The position numbers and the translations under genes were made by a program. From the NCBI GenBank assembly GCA_905221615.1, contig CAJNDT010000332.1:18501-82500 (forward strand): a DNA stretch of 64,000 nucleotides, written 5' to 3'. The notes below the pieces were generated by a model. The model ran no database searches. It had not been told where the DNA came from and saw nothing but the letters and a program-made list of their open reading frames with translations. Positions 20,333 to 28,632 of the stretch are shown here, piece by piece. This stretch comes from Symbiodinium sp. CCMP2592. Taxonomy: Eukaryota; Sar; Dinophyceae; Suessiales; Symbiodiniaceae. Position 1 is the first letter of the stretch. Every line of letters starts with the position of its first letter.

Positions 20333-21817
20333 ATGCCTCCACACCGTTCTCGCACTCCACCTTCCCGGCACCATCGTCTACATGGACGTGATGAACCTTC
20401 TCGACATGATCCCTATTCGTCCCAGCGGAACATGACGACGCAACCTCCCAGGTCCGGGTCCTTCCGGGACAATCGCGCATACAGCCGGACGTCTCCTCCG
20501 CGGTCCCGACGACATCGCAGCCGCACTCCGGTGTCCCACACGCCGGAACATCACCGCCACCGCAACCGTGGCCCTTCGATTGGACAACATCGACATCGAG
20601 ATCCTGACGCTGATTCTCCCCCACGACGCCGACTACACTATTCTTCACCACGGCCATCGTCTCGACGACATCCTCTTCCTTCCGCCTCTGATCGACGGGC
20701 ACCACACTCGGACAGCCGGGTGCACTTCACTCCTCCACCTCATGACGATCCATCCCACTATTCCTCCTCCGGTGCACCTCCAGCTCGACGTGAACCTCGC
20801 CGTGACCGTCGTGATCCTCCTTCCGCTCGGGATCATCGCCTACTTCAAGAACGCTACGAAGACATCTATTCGCTCGGCGCCAACTGGGAAACCACCGACC
20901 TCTTCCTTGATGCGAACCCAGACCGCGGTTTCCCTCTACCGCGCAATGTCGTAGACACTGCCTTTACCCGGCGTCTCGGCATCGCCGAAATGCCTATTCA
21001 TCTCGTCCCTATTGTGTCGCTTACCCCAAATGCTGGACAAGCATGGATCGTCCGCCTGCTGGCGGCTGGCCGCCCTCTGGTGATTGAAATTTTCAGGACG
21101 CGGCAGGAAGCGCTTTTGGCGTCATTCATTATTCGGACGCTCCGCAAATCCTCGGACCAATACGACATCTCTGATGTCCTTAAACAACTACATGACAATC
21201 ACACAGTCGCTACTGAAGGCCCACGCGACCTTACCGTATGGGCGTATCGCGCTCAGCTCTTGCAACACGTGGCAGACAAGGTTGCTGCGACGATTAATGA
21301 TCTACTACCCCACGGAGAAGGTGCAGCTGGAGGACGACCTGGACTTCTGGAACAAATTCAACGGTTGCAGCAGGACAACGACCAGCTCAGGATGCTTGCC
21401 GCTGGCACGGGCGCCGAGACCCTACCTCATCCACTTGCAGAACCGAACCCTCCACCAGATGCCGCCACCAGACTCCGGGACTCCTTTTCCAAGTTCGAAC
21501 GACTCGATCGCCGCGCTGTCCTTGCGTCCAACTCCCCCAAATCCGCTTCTACCACCGATGTGAAGAAATGGCTCGACGGTCTCATCAAGCTCCATCGCGA
21601 ATCCTACACACCGAAGCTCACCGAGTTGCAGGGCATCTTGAAAGAGGCCACCGCGGGCGTCTTGCCACCCTTGGACAAAACCCTTGTAGATTGGGGACTG
21701 ACCGTCAGTTTGGCTTCCAAGTTGTCTGAAGTTAACCAGCAAAAGCTCTTAGCGATGACGGCGGTCCTCTCCGCCTTCCAGCCAGCCGTGGTTCCTGCTA
21801 CTGCTCCCAGCACATGA
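20333..21817 (+). CDS. Retroelement ORF4: Arg/His/Ser-rich N-terminus with helical C-terminal region
   Basis: 494 aa. Residues 1-170 are a low-complexity basic region rich in Arg, His, Ser and Pro (RSRTPPSRHHRLHGRD and similar). Residues 180-320 look globular, with a repeated NAGQAWIVRLLAAGRPLVIEIF-like hydrophobic core. A coiled-coil-like segment, LLEQIQRLQQDNDQLRMLAAG, lies near 340-360. A charged helical tail follows to the end. The combination (basic RNA-binding-like arm, folded domain, coiled coil) would suit a Gag-like or ribonucleoprotein scaffold, but there is no zinc knuckle and I recognise no family. Confidence 0.65.
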   Translation: MPPHRSRTPPSRHHRLHGRDEPSRHDPYSSQRNMTTQPPRSGSFRDNRAYSRTSPPRSRRHRSRTPVSHTPEHHRHRNRGPSIGQHRHRDPDADSPPRRRLHYSSPRPSSRRHPLPSASDRRAPHSDSRVHFTPPPHDDPSHYSSSGAPPARREPRRDRRDPPSARDHRLLQERYEDIYSLGANWETTDLFLDANPDRGFPLPRNVVDTAFTRRLGIAEMPIHLVPIVSLTPNAGQAWIVRLLAAGRPLVIEIFRTRQEALLASFIIRTLRKSSDQYDISDVLKQLHDNHTVATEGPRDLTVWAYRAQLLQHVADKVAATINDLLPHGEGAAGGRPGLLEQIQRLQQDNDQLRMLAAGTGAETLPHPLAEPNPPPDAATRLRDSFSKFERLDRRAVLASNSPKSASTTDVKKWLDGLIKLHRESYTPKLTELQGILKEATAGVLPPLDKTLVDWGLTVSLASKLSEVNQQKLLAMTAVLSAFQPAVVPATAPST

Positions 21818-21951
21818 ACGTGATCGTCCTCGCTGTCCTTCAGCTGGCACTTCGCATCAACTGCTACCATCGCGGGGGTGGCCGCAGTCGAACGGAAACA
21901 GTCTGCAGCGTTGCTTGCCTGCCTGGACGTTGAGTCATATGTTTACGATTT

Positions 21952-21963
21952 CCGCAGCCGTTT
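21952..21963 (+). promoter_or_regulatory. SL-like motif before ORF5
   Basis: CCGCAGCCGTTT, followed by CCTTAAGG, lies 135 nt after the ORF4 stop and 37 nt before the ORF5 ATG. Confidence 0.55.
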
Positions 21964-21988
21964 CCTTAAGGGTTTTGCTATTAATACC

Positions 21989-22591
21989 ATGCCGCTCCAG
22001 CTTTCCACACTTCCTTGCGGATTTTTGCATCAGCTCCTGGACTACCACCAGAACTTGTTCGCGTACGCCGTGGCCGCGACCCACCCTCCTATTGATAGCA
22101 GTCCAGGCAATTCTATTCGGCAGACCACGCGACATCCCGATGACATCATGATCCGTGACCGTCTTGCGGAGCTCATTGACCGTCACAATAACCTCTTCTA
22201 CGGGTTCTTCCGCGTTGGGGACAACTATTATCACGGCCTATTTGTTCTTACCTTCGACATCGGCGTCATTTCGGCACTTTCGGCTACCAACCGCCATCTG
22301 AATGATGCACTCGCCATCTACCTTCTCGCTCGCTCCATGACCACAGTCGCCCTCCTACCCGCGGATCGTTCTGAACCCCCTGATCTTCTTCGTCGGCGTC
22401 TTCCACTTGGGTCAGAGTTCTCCAGCATTGTGCGGTTCTCCTCTTTGACATACCGCCTGGGCATTCCCTCCTATTTGACTGAGTTCGATTGCACGGAGGT
22501 CCCCCGCAGTCGTCTATTCCGATTACGACTCCATGCCTTCGGCACCGCCTTGCAGAGCAGACATCTTCAGGACACCTCCTGGAGCGGATGA
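21989..22591 (+). CDS. Retroelement ORF5: paralogous family member (YHGLF type)
   Basis: 200 aa from the ATG at 21989. A longer frame from 21878 starts before the SL-like motif and is not preferred. Residues about 65-125 (RHNNLFYGFFRVGDNYYHGLF onward) align by eye with ORF6: DNYYHGLF versus DNSYHGLF, then NRHLND versus NRNMNY. A second matching block, LPLGSEFSSIVRFSSLTYRL, aligns with LPIGTTYADVVRFSDAVLTL of ORF6. The two are therefore diverged tandem duplicates. No catalytic motif or membrane segment is evident and the function is unknown. The conserved YHGLF core suggests a folded domain and not low-complexity sequence. Confidence 0.65.
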   Translation: MPLQLSTLPCGFLHQLLDYHQNLFAYAVAATHPPIDSSPGNSIRQTTRHPDDIMIRDRLAELIDRHNNLFYGFFRVGDNYYHGLFVLTFDIGVISALSATNRHLNDALAIYLLARSMTTVALLPADRSEPPDLLRRRLPLGSEFSSIVRFSSLTYRLGIPSYLTEFDCTEVPRSRLFRLRLHAFGTALQSRHLQDTSWSG

Positions 22592-22669
22592 TCGTGGGAT
22601 ATAAAGACTCCTCACTGTCCCTTTCATCACTGACTTCATTCCCTCTGAGTTATTTTCCGTGTTCTCTGC

Positions 22670-22681
22670 CCGCAGCCGTTT
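22670..22681 (+). promoter_or_regulatory. SL-like motif before ORF6
   Basis: CCGCAGCCGTTT, followed by CAGCTAATTGGCTTA, lies 79 nt after the ORF5 stop and 53 nt before the ORF6 ATG. Confidence 0.55.
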
Positions 22682-22722
22682 CAGCTAATTGGCTTACCCT
22701 TCATCCACTTGCTCGTCACACC

Positions 22723-23487
22723 ATGGCGAACTTGGCACCGGAGGCACTGGTGGACCTTCCTACTACCTCTGAATACCGCGAATGGGTCGCAGCTGCTCGA
22801 GAATCTCGCAGAGATCGCACTACACCGACCTCCTCGACCAACTATGTCTCATTATCCTCTGGGGAGAACCCTACGATTCCCATCTTCACCGACGTCCCGG
22901 TCAATTTTTGGCTTTCTCCTTTCATTGTGATGAGAGGCTGGTTGGTTCCGTTCTCCTCGACCTCACCGCGACCGCACATCCACCAGATTATGCACGAGGT
23001 GATGACGGAGGCCTGTAACATGTACTATGAGGTCGTCCAGATCGCGGATAATTCTTACCATGGATTGTTCGAGATTATACTCGACTTGTATCTCACTACG
23101 CAGCTCCTCCGGGTTAACCGCAATATGAACTATGAAGTCATTCACTTCTTGCACGGGCGCAACATTACCCACTTCATTACTCGGGACGTTCATCAGCCTC
23201 GACCCGCTCAACTACTACCAGGTGAACCTACTCCCCGTATGCGCGGACCGTTTCTGCCTCCACGCATCCTACCCATTGGCACCACCTACGCTGACGTGGT
23301 CCGGTTTTCAGATGCGGTTCTGACATTGATGATCCCTCATGAAATTCACACCTGGGAGGCTCTTGAGTTGTTGCAAACACAGCTACGGTGTCTACGCGCC
23401 CGCTCCTACCTATTGCTTGGACAATGTCTTCATTACCACCGCCGCGTGTTCTTCACCGCAGCTTCCGCCAACGATGTGGATCCATGA
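22723..23487 (+). CDS. Retroelement ORF6: paralogous family member (YHGLF type)
   Basis: 254 aa from the ATG at 22723, the first ATG after the SL-like motif. The upstream in-frame extension to 22489 overlaps ORF5 and is rejected. Residues 95-160 contain CNMYYEVVQIADNSYHGLF and VNRNMNYEVIHFLHGRN. These match ORF5 in order and spacing, and the later IGTTYADVVRFSD block matches too. The N-terminal 60 residues are polar and probably flexible. No known domain. The tail FFTAASANDVDP is unique to this copy. Confidence 0.65.
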   Translation: MANLAPEALVDLPTTSEYREWVAAARESRRDRTTPTSSTNYVSLSSGENPTIPIFTDVPVNFWLSPFIVMRGWLVPFSSTSPRPHIHQIMHEVMTEACNMYYEVVQIADNSYHGLFEIILDLYLTTQLLRVNRNMNYEVIHFLHGRNITHFITRDVHQPRPAQLLPGEPTPRMRGPFLPPRILPIGTTYADVVRFSDAVLTLMIPHEIHTWEALELLQTQLRCLRARSYLLLGQCLHYHRRVFFTAASANDVDP

Positions 23488-23602
23488 CGCCGTGCTCCGC
23501 ATCCTGGTCCTCATACACTCTTTTTGACTGCCCGCACGAAAAAGATCCTACGCTCGATGCCCCATTCTTTTCATGTGCAATCCTTTCTCTGATTTATGGA
23601 TC

Positions 23603-23615
23603 CCGCAGCCGTTTT
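23603..23615 (+). promoter_or_regulatory. SL-like motif before ORF7
   Basis: CCGCAGCCGTTTT, followed by CCCATTGGGTTA, lies 116 nt after the ORF6 stop and 60 nt before the ORF7 ATG. Confidence 0.55.
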
Positions 23616-23662
23616 CCCATTGGGTTATAACACGGCCGCGTCCCTTTTTCACGCCGACCTCT

Positions 23663-24073
23663 ATGAAACGATCAGCCGCTGTCGCAGGACTACCTACTCC
23701 ACCTAACCTAATACGTCTGCGTGTTCTGATTCCAGCCTGGTTCCTTTGCTGTGACCTACCCGATGACGGTGGACATGCAGAGTGGTTCGACTTTCATGTG
23801 TGGAGCGACATGCTCATTGATCATGTGAAACAACGACTCTCGCAACTGCTTCATCAACGCCATGGTCGGTACTTGCACCCATCACACTTTCAGTTACTCC
23901 AGGGCGACCGGCACCTCTCCTACATGAGGAGCACCACTGCGATTGCCACCGTCAAGGACGCTGAAATCCTCCGAGAAGAACCCGCTTGTGGCAGTCTACT
24001 TGAAGCCCGCCGAACGACCTGGCAACCGGCCATTGAACTACCTCCTGGTACCACACCGACTTGGAGACCTTGA
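23663..24073 (+). CDS. Retroelement ORF7: possible ubiquitin-like (beta-grasp) protein
   Basis: 136 aa from the ATG at 23663. From about residue 15, LIRLRVLIPAWF, WFDFHVWSDMLIDHVKQRLSQLL, FQLLQGDRHLSYMRSTTAIATVKDAEIL follow the order of a ubiquitin fold. That order is strand one, strand two, then a helix with DxxxxxVKxxL spacing, a strand resembling the xxLIFAGKxL segment of ubiquitin, and a closing TVKDAEIL like the TLSDYNI turn. No C-terminal Gly-Gly is present at that place, so a conjugation role is not supported. A protein-interaction role is an inference. It is the smallest ORF of the element and shows no similarity to the YHGLF family. Confidence 0.55.
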   Translation: MKRSAAVAGLPTPPNLIRLRVLIPAWFLCCDLPDDGGHAEWFDFHVWSDMLIDHVKQRLSQLLHQRHGRYLHPSHFQLLQGDRHLSYMRSTTAIATVKDAEILREEPACGSLLEARRTTWQPAIELPPGTTPTWRP

Positions 24074-24133
24074 CGGCAAAACAGCTCGCTGCCGCCCTTT
24101 GTGATGTGTTTCTTGTTCTCCTTTCAATACATG

Positions 24134-24145
24134 CCGCAGCCGTTT
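24134..24145 (+). promoter_or_regulatory. SL-like motif before ORF8
   Basis: CCGCAGCCGTTT lies 61 nt after the ORF7 stop and 23 nt before the ORF8 ATG, the shortest leader in the array. Confidence 0.55.
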
Positions 24146-24156
24146 CGATCATCATT

Positions 24157-24651
24157 ATGAGTGTTCCCTTCCCCATTGCCTCGCTCGCACAAATCACCTC
24201 GTACCTGCAGTACATCGATGTGATCTTGGAGTTACACGACGATGCTGACGACTCCCCAGAATCGCATGACAACTTGCCTTTGTGGGTGACCAGGTCGTGC
24301 GCTCTGATTACCAACTCCATGCGAAGGGCCCGGCTTCAATGCGGCACACCGAGATTGATTCGACACGGATACCATGAAGCAGTCTTTCGCGTCTCCCTAC
24401 AACATGTGAGTTTATTCATTTGTCAGACAACAGCAGCTGTTTGTTCGGAATGGTGCCACGTTCTACGTGATTGTCTCGATGCCACTGAACATTTGCAATT
24501 ACACCTCACCCGCATCCCACAAGCTGCTCTACGACAAGGTGCTCCTTGCAAACTCTTCTACTGGGACGACGAGGAAGGCGTGGAAACATCTATTTCGATA
24601 CTACGAGCTGCCCTACCAGTTCGTCGCGTACGTTTTCAGCCTCTTTCTTGA
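24157..24651 (+). CDS. Retroelement ORF8: paralogous family member
   Basis: 164 aa from the ATG at 24157. An in-frame ATG at 24061 lies upstream of the SL-like motif and overlaps the end of ORF7. An N-terminal helix, SLAQITSYLQYIDVILELHDD, is followed near residue 70 by GYHEAVFRVSLQHVSLFICQ, which matches the position of YYHGLF in ORF5, then EWCHVLRDCLDATEHLQL, similar in spacing to the following helix. It appears to be a shortened member of the ORF5/ORF6 family. It is Cys-richer than its relatives (six Cys). No known function. Confidence 0.55.
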   Translation: MSVPFPIASLAQITSYLQYIDVILELHDDADDSPESHDNLPLWVTRSCALITNSMRRARLQCGTPRLIRHGYHEAVFRVSLQHVSLFICQTTAAVCSEWCHVLRDCLDATEHLQLHLTRIPQAALRQGAPCKLFYWDDEEGVETSISILRAALPVRRVRFQPLS

Positions 24652-24732
24652 TTCACTCCATACCGCCCTGCCTTCGGAAAACCGTCCGACCTTGCTATCC
24701 TTTGTTGCGCTTGCTTGCCCCTTCCCTTTGGT

Positions 24733-24742
24733 CCGCAGCCGT
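24733..24742 (+). promoter_or_regulatory. SL-like motif before the RT ORF
   Basis: CCGCAGCCGT, followed by ATATATTCGGG, lies 82 nt after the ORF8 stop and 28 nt before the ATG of the reverse transcriptase ORF. Confidence 0.5.
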
Positions 24743-24760
24743 ATATATTCGGGACGCTTC

Positions 24761-27700
24761 ATGCCCCCTCCCCCACCTACGCCCATGGTCCATGAACGGC
24801 GTCGGTCTCGCACTCCACGTCGACACCATTCTGTACGTGCTGAATGCCCTCCTCATGCACGAGTACGAGGCAACAGACAGGCTCAGACCAGACAAGCTCG
24901 ACTCATTGATTTTCTACATCAGGGCCCACTTCACCCACTGTATCGCCGTTTTGCCAATGGCCAGTCGGTGTACCCGCTTTCTTTCGATTCCACCGATGCT
25001 TTACTACTCGTCAACGAGGTCATTCGTCAATTGACAGAAGGTTCTTCATTGTCACCAGCACAATTTTCTGCACTACGAGATGATGACGTTGCCCACCACC
25101 TACGACATGAACTCTTCCCTTCTTCATCATCCTCTACCTCTTCAACATCCCGGCCAGTCATGGGTTTTAATCATCTGAGGAGATCACAGACATCTGACAG
25201 TCTACTACTCCGAGCAACCCCGACTTCATCTTTGCGGCGCTCTATGACCAGGACATCCACAACTCCGTCTACATCTTCAACCTTATGGATTCCACCACCC
25301 CCTCTCGATGCCATGTTCTCTCACCGTCCAGATCCCACACACAGGCCGTCTCCACCTCGGGTACATTATACCTGTCCTTCCTCATGTGACAGGTCCCAGC
25401 CACCTCGGACTCCCACATCTTCCTCTACAGGTCTAACTTCCTCGACCAGGACGTCCCTTACCACACCAACCGGCTGGGCTAAAGACTCGGACCTCAAGAT
25501 TGACGGATTGACATCGGCACTACGACCAACTTTGCCTTCGATCTCCGACTCGCGCATCAATGAGTGGTTGGTCAGCAGATACGCACTGACACGCGTTCAG
25601 GTTGCTCACACCTTACAAACCTCCGCTCTCCGACTCCTCTTCTGCCTGGAGATCTTCAGCTTTGACCACCTTTTCGCAGAAGATTTGGGAGACGACGAGG
25701 ACGACGTTCCACAATTATCTCCGCGAACCCCAGCACGTCACCGCCTACCACCTCATCTACACCGACTTCTTACATCCTTCCTAGACTTTTACATTGCGGC
25801 ATTGCCGATTATACGACAAGTTCTTCCACATCATGTCTTTGGACGTCTCTCTTGGGTACGTGCTCTGTGGTTCCTACAACTTCATCGTCTACGGTTCGCC
25901 ACTACTACCAACCATCGCGGTCTCCAGGATCTATTCTTCAATTTGGACGTACAGCCGTACACTCTGCGACATCATTTACAGTCCAGCGTCGTCTACATCA
26001 AAGTCTCCCACAAACACCCCGGATGGTACATCGGCTCCACCATCCACACGATCATTGACCGGGAAGTTAGCCGCCGCTCCAAATACAATCAACTTTGTTC
26101 TGGCACTCAAGCGTTCTTCGAGCCTGCCTTACGCATTTGGCACGCTGCCGGTACCTACGACCATCACCTACCTATTACTTTACAGCACCGACCTACTGAA
26201 GAACAAGTCCGCGCCTTGGAACAATCTCTAATTGCCACATATCATCCACACTTGAATGCCCCCTTCGTCTACACGTTCCTACGGAAACTGGGAGTACAGC
26301 TGGAAGCACCCATGGTCACCACCTTCTTGGAGGGTGGCAACGGTGCTCGTCTCCTACGTGCTCATCATCGCTACACACACTACCGGGATCTACCGGAACT
26401 CCTTGGCACTCGCTCCCTCATCGAACAACGGGAGACCCTGGCCACAATTATACAATATGTCGGCAGCAATGGCGTCCTCAAGTTTTTCTCACAACGAGTT
26501 CTACGTCGGAATGGCACTCCGATAGCCTACCTGTACTTACTCGTACGCTTCCTTGTCTTCGTGGATGAGCCACATCAAACACGTGCCCTACAAGCTTTAC
26601 GCTTAGCCCTTCGCTACAAAGGAGGAGAGATCCCACCTCGTCATCGATTACTTCCTCTTCCTCAATTGGCTCATGACTTTTTACGACAAGCTCAACATTG
26701 GTTGGACAGCTACATACTTCATCACCGAGAATGGTTCCCACCTTACCATCTACCACGATACACCATCACCGAGAAGAAGGCCCCTACGCTTGGTCAAACC
26801 TTATTCAATCACCACGCATGGCTACGATTGTGGGACCCAGAGAAACCCTTCTTGTGCTGTTGTCGACAACTACCAGGACAACGCACACCCTCGGACCACG
26901 TCGCAGCCCCAGCCGATGTCGTTCTGAACGAATCCATCTTTCGGGAAAACATGAGCGACGGCCGATGGTTGACCAAATCCCAATTTCGCAGGTGTACAGT
27001 GGCCCCTTTGAACCGATGGTTCAAGTTGTGGCGACAACCCGACCAATCCTTACTTCGCTGGCAAGTCTTTGTTTCACACCAATGGCAACTCCACAGCCAC
27101 ACTCTACGGATGCGTCCTGACGGCAGACAGTTACGCGAACTCAAGAATTTACGGGAAAGCTCGGAGCACATCGTGATCTCCCCTATTGATCATGGACCGC
27201 ACTTGGCTTATGCATTTTGTCCTCGACAATACTTCGACATCTTGACCAAGACTTTCTTGGATCCTGCAGTCTTCTGGCGACGAGACACCAACCCGATGCA
27301 GCTATCGGAACACATACAACGAGCTATAAAACGACATGTTCCCCCACGTTATCACTGGGCCCTGGCACCCAAAGCAGCTTTGCCGTATGCCTACGTGCTC
27401 CCCAAGCCCTCCAAACAATTCCTGAAGGGGCGCCCGATTGTCAGCTATTCCAACACGTGGTGTGCCACGCTCGCGAAATTTCTTTCTACCGCGGTCCTAC
27501 AGATGCTACAGACTGTTGTTCCACCTCAGTTCGTGTCTCCTACCGTCCACTCCATCATCCAGACGTTCATCCATGCCTTCCGCAACAACCCGGTCACCGT
27601 GGAACTTCAGCTACTTCAACAAGATCTTTCTGGTTTCTTCACTTCGGTTCCACATGATCGCATTTACCACTCGATCTCGTCGTTGACAGACATGTTCGCT

Positions 27701-28585
27701 CGCCACCAACAGATTCCTTTGGACTCCGACATACAGATCACGATGCGGGACCGCAATTCACTTGGTCGCCTATTTCGAGGCCGATATCGAAAAGCCGGTT
27801 CACATTACAAACCTCTATGCCTTCGCGACTTACCTTCATTGGTTATGTTCTTGCTACGACACTCCTTTTTCACAGTTGGCACGGAGATTTTGGTACAACA
27901 TCGCGGGGCCTCTATGGGCTCACCCATGGCCCCCTCAATGTGCGGAGCGACTGCAGCCCTGTGGGAAGCCACATTCCACCAACTCATCCGCGACCAGATG
28001 CTGACCTCTCGTTATTTCTGTTCTTCACGCTATGTGGACAATCGGTGCCTCCTTCGGATTTGGGACGGGGAGCTGGAATCCCTGGACGATCACCAACGGC
28101 ACCACTCCCACCGAGGCCACGATCCTTTTTCGTCATCCTCTACGTCCCCGTATGGTTGGTTCCAAGAAGTATATTTACATCCACATTTCTATGGCCTTCC
28201 ATTGGAATTGGAACATGTTCCGGGACAAGAACTACTGGGCACCGTCGTGGACACCGCACAACGTACCATTCGACTCGTCCTTCCACGGAACAGTATTTCA
28301 TTGCGCTCCCCGTGCTCAGTCTCTTCGACACGCAGGAACACTCAGGGACTGACCACACGGATTTATCTCATTTGCCGATTATCCTGGCCCAAAGCCGTCA
28401 TTGCTCCTCAAGTTCGTGAACTTGTTCATCTATATCGTGAACGAGGTTTCTCTGAACGCTCACTGGAAGACGCCTCCCGGTCCGTACTCCGTCGTTTTGG
28501 ACTACGTTGGCGACAGGTCAGTGAACCCCCGGAAAACTTGCTCGCATGCGTGTATCGAACTGGCACCCTTCAGTCCGTTTGTTGA
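24761..28585 (+). CDS. GIY-YIG endonuclease-reverse transcriptase (Penelope-like)
   Basis: 1274 aa from the ATG at 24761. An upstream in-frame extension to 24467 crosses the SL-like motif and is not preferred. Residues 1-330 are basic and then Ser/Thr/Pro-rich. A GIY-YIG nuclease domain follows at about 410-500: VVYIKVS at 410-416, GWYIGST at 421-427, and LEQSLIATYHPHLN carrying the expected Glu and Asn. A CCC...H cluster near 700 may bind zinc. The reverse transcriptase spans about 860-1190: KGRPIVSYSNTW, motif A QQDLSGFF with Asp955, motif B GASMGSPMAPS at 1049-1059, and motif C YVDN with Asp1093 and Asn1094, where YxDD is usual. Family knowledge: such enzymes nick DNA and copy RNA at the nick. 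The N-terminal nuclease order matches permuted Penelope-like elements. Activity with Asn at the second motif C position is uncertain. Confidence 0.85.
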   Translation: MPPPPPTPMVHERRRSRTPRRHHSVRAECPPHARVRGNRQAQTRQARLIDFLHQGPLHPLYRRFANGQSVYPLSFDSTDALLLVNEVIRQLTEGSSLSPAQFSALRDDDVAHHLRHELFPSSSSSTSSTSRPVMGFNHLRRSQTSDSLLLRATPTSSLRRSMTRTSTTPSTSSTLWIPPPPLDAMFSHRPDPTHRPSPPRVHYTCPSSCDRSQPPRTPTSSSTGLTSSTRTSLTTPTGWAKDSDLKIDGLTSALRPTLPSISDSRINEWLVSRYALTRVQVAHTLQTSALRLLFCLEIFSFDHLFAEDLGDDEDDVPQLSPRTPARHRLPPHLHRLLTSFLDFYIAALPIIRQVLPHHVFGRLSWVRALWFLQLHRLRFATTTNHRGLQDLFFNLDVQPYTLRHHLQSSVVYIKVSHKHPGWYIGSTIHTIIDREVSRRSKYNQLCSGTQAFFEPALRIWHAAGTYDHHLPITLQHRPTEEQVRALEQSLIATYHPHLNAPFVYTFLRKLGVQLEAPMVTTFLEGGNGARLLRAHHRYTHYRDLPELLGTRSLIEQRETLATIIQYVGSNGVLKFFSQRVLRRNGTPIAYLYLLVRFLVFVDEPHQTRALQALRLALRYKGGEIPPRHRLLPLPQLAHDFLRQAQHWLDSYILHHREWFPPYHLPRYTITEKKAPTLGQTLFNHHAWLRLWDPEKPFLCCCRQLPGQRTPSDHVAAPADVVLNESIFRENMSDGRWLTKSQFRRCTVAPLNRWFKLWRQPDQSLLRWQVFVSHQWQLHSHTLRMRPDGRQLRELKNLRESSEHIVISPIDHGPHLAYAFCPRQYFDILTKTFLDPAVFWRRDTNPMQLSEHIQRAIKRHVPPRYHWALAPKAALPYAYVLPKPSKQFLKGRPIVSYSNTWCATLAKFLSTAVLQMLQTVVPPQFVSPTVHSIIQTFIHAFRNNPVTVELQLLQQDLSGFFTSVPHDRIYHSISSLTDMFARHQQIPLDSDIQITMRDRNSLGRLFRGRYRKAGSHYKPLCLRDLPSLVMFLLRHSFFTVGTEILVQHRGASMGSPMAPSMCGATAALWEATFHQLIRDQMLTSRYFCSSRYVDNRCLLRIWDGELESLDDHQRHHSHRGHDPFSSSSTSPYGWFQEVYLHPHFYGLPLELEHVPGQELLGTVVDTAQRTIRLVLPRNSISLRSPCSVSSTRRNTQGLTTRIYLICRLSWPKAVIAPQVRELVHLYRERGFSERSLEDASRSVLRRFGLRWRQVSEPPENLLACVYRTGTLQSVC

Positions 28586-28590
28586 TTTAT

Positions 28591-28611
28591 TCGCAGGCAT
28601 TTTAGGTCAAG
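28591..28611 (+). promoter_or_regulatory. Near-complete DinoSL-like sequence before ORF10
   Basis: TCGCAGGCATTTT plus AGGTCAAG matches the 21-nt DinoSL core (CCGTAGCCATTTT, GGCTCAAG) at 16 of 21 positions without gaps. It starts 6 nt after the RT stop and 42 nt before the next ATG. This is the best full-length resemblance in the array. Confidence 0.65.
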
Positions 28612-28632
28612 TTACCACCAGAGCCCTTCATC

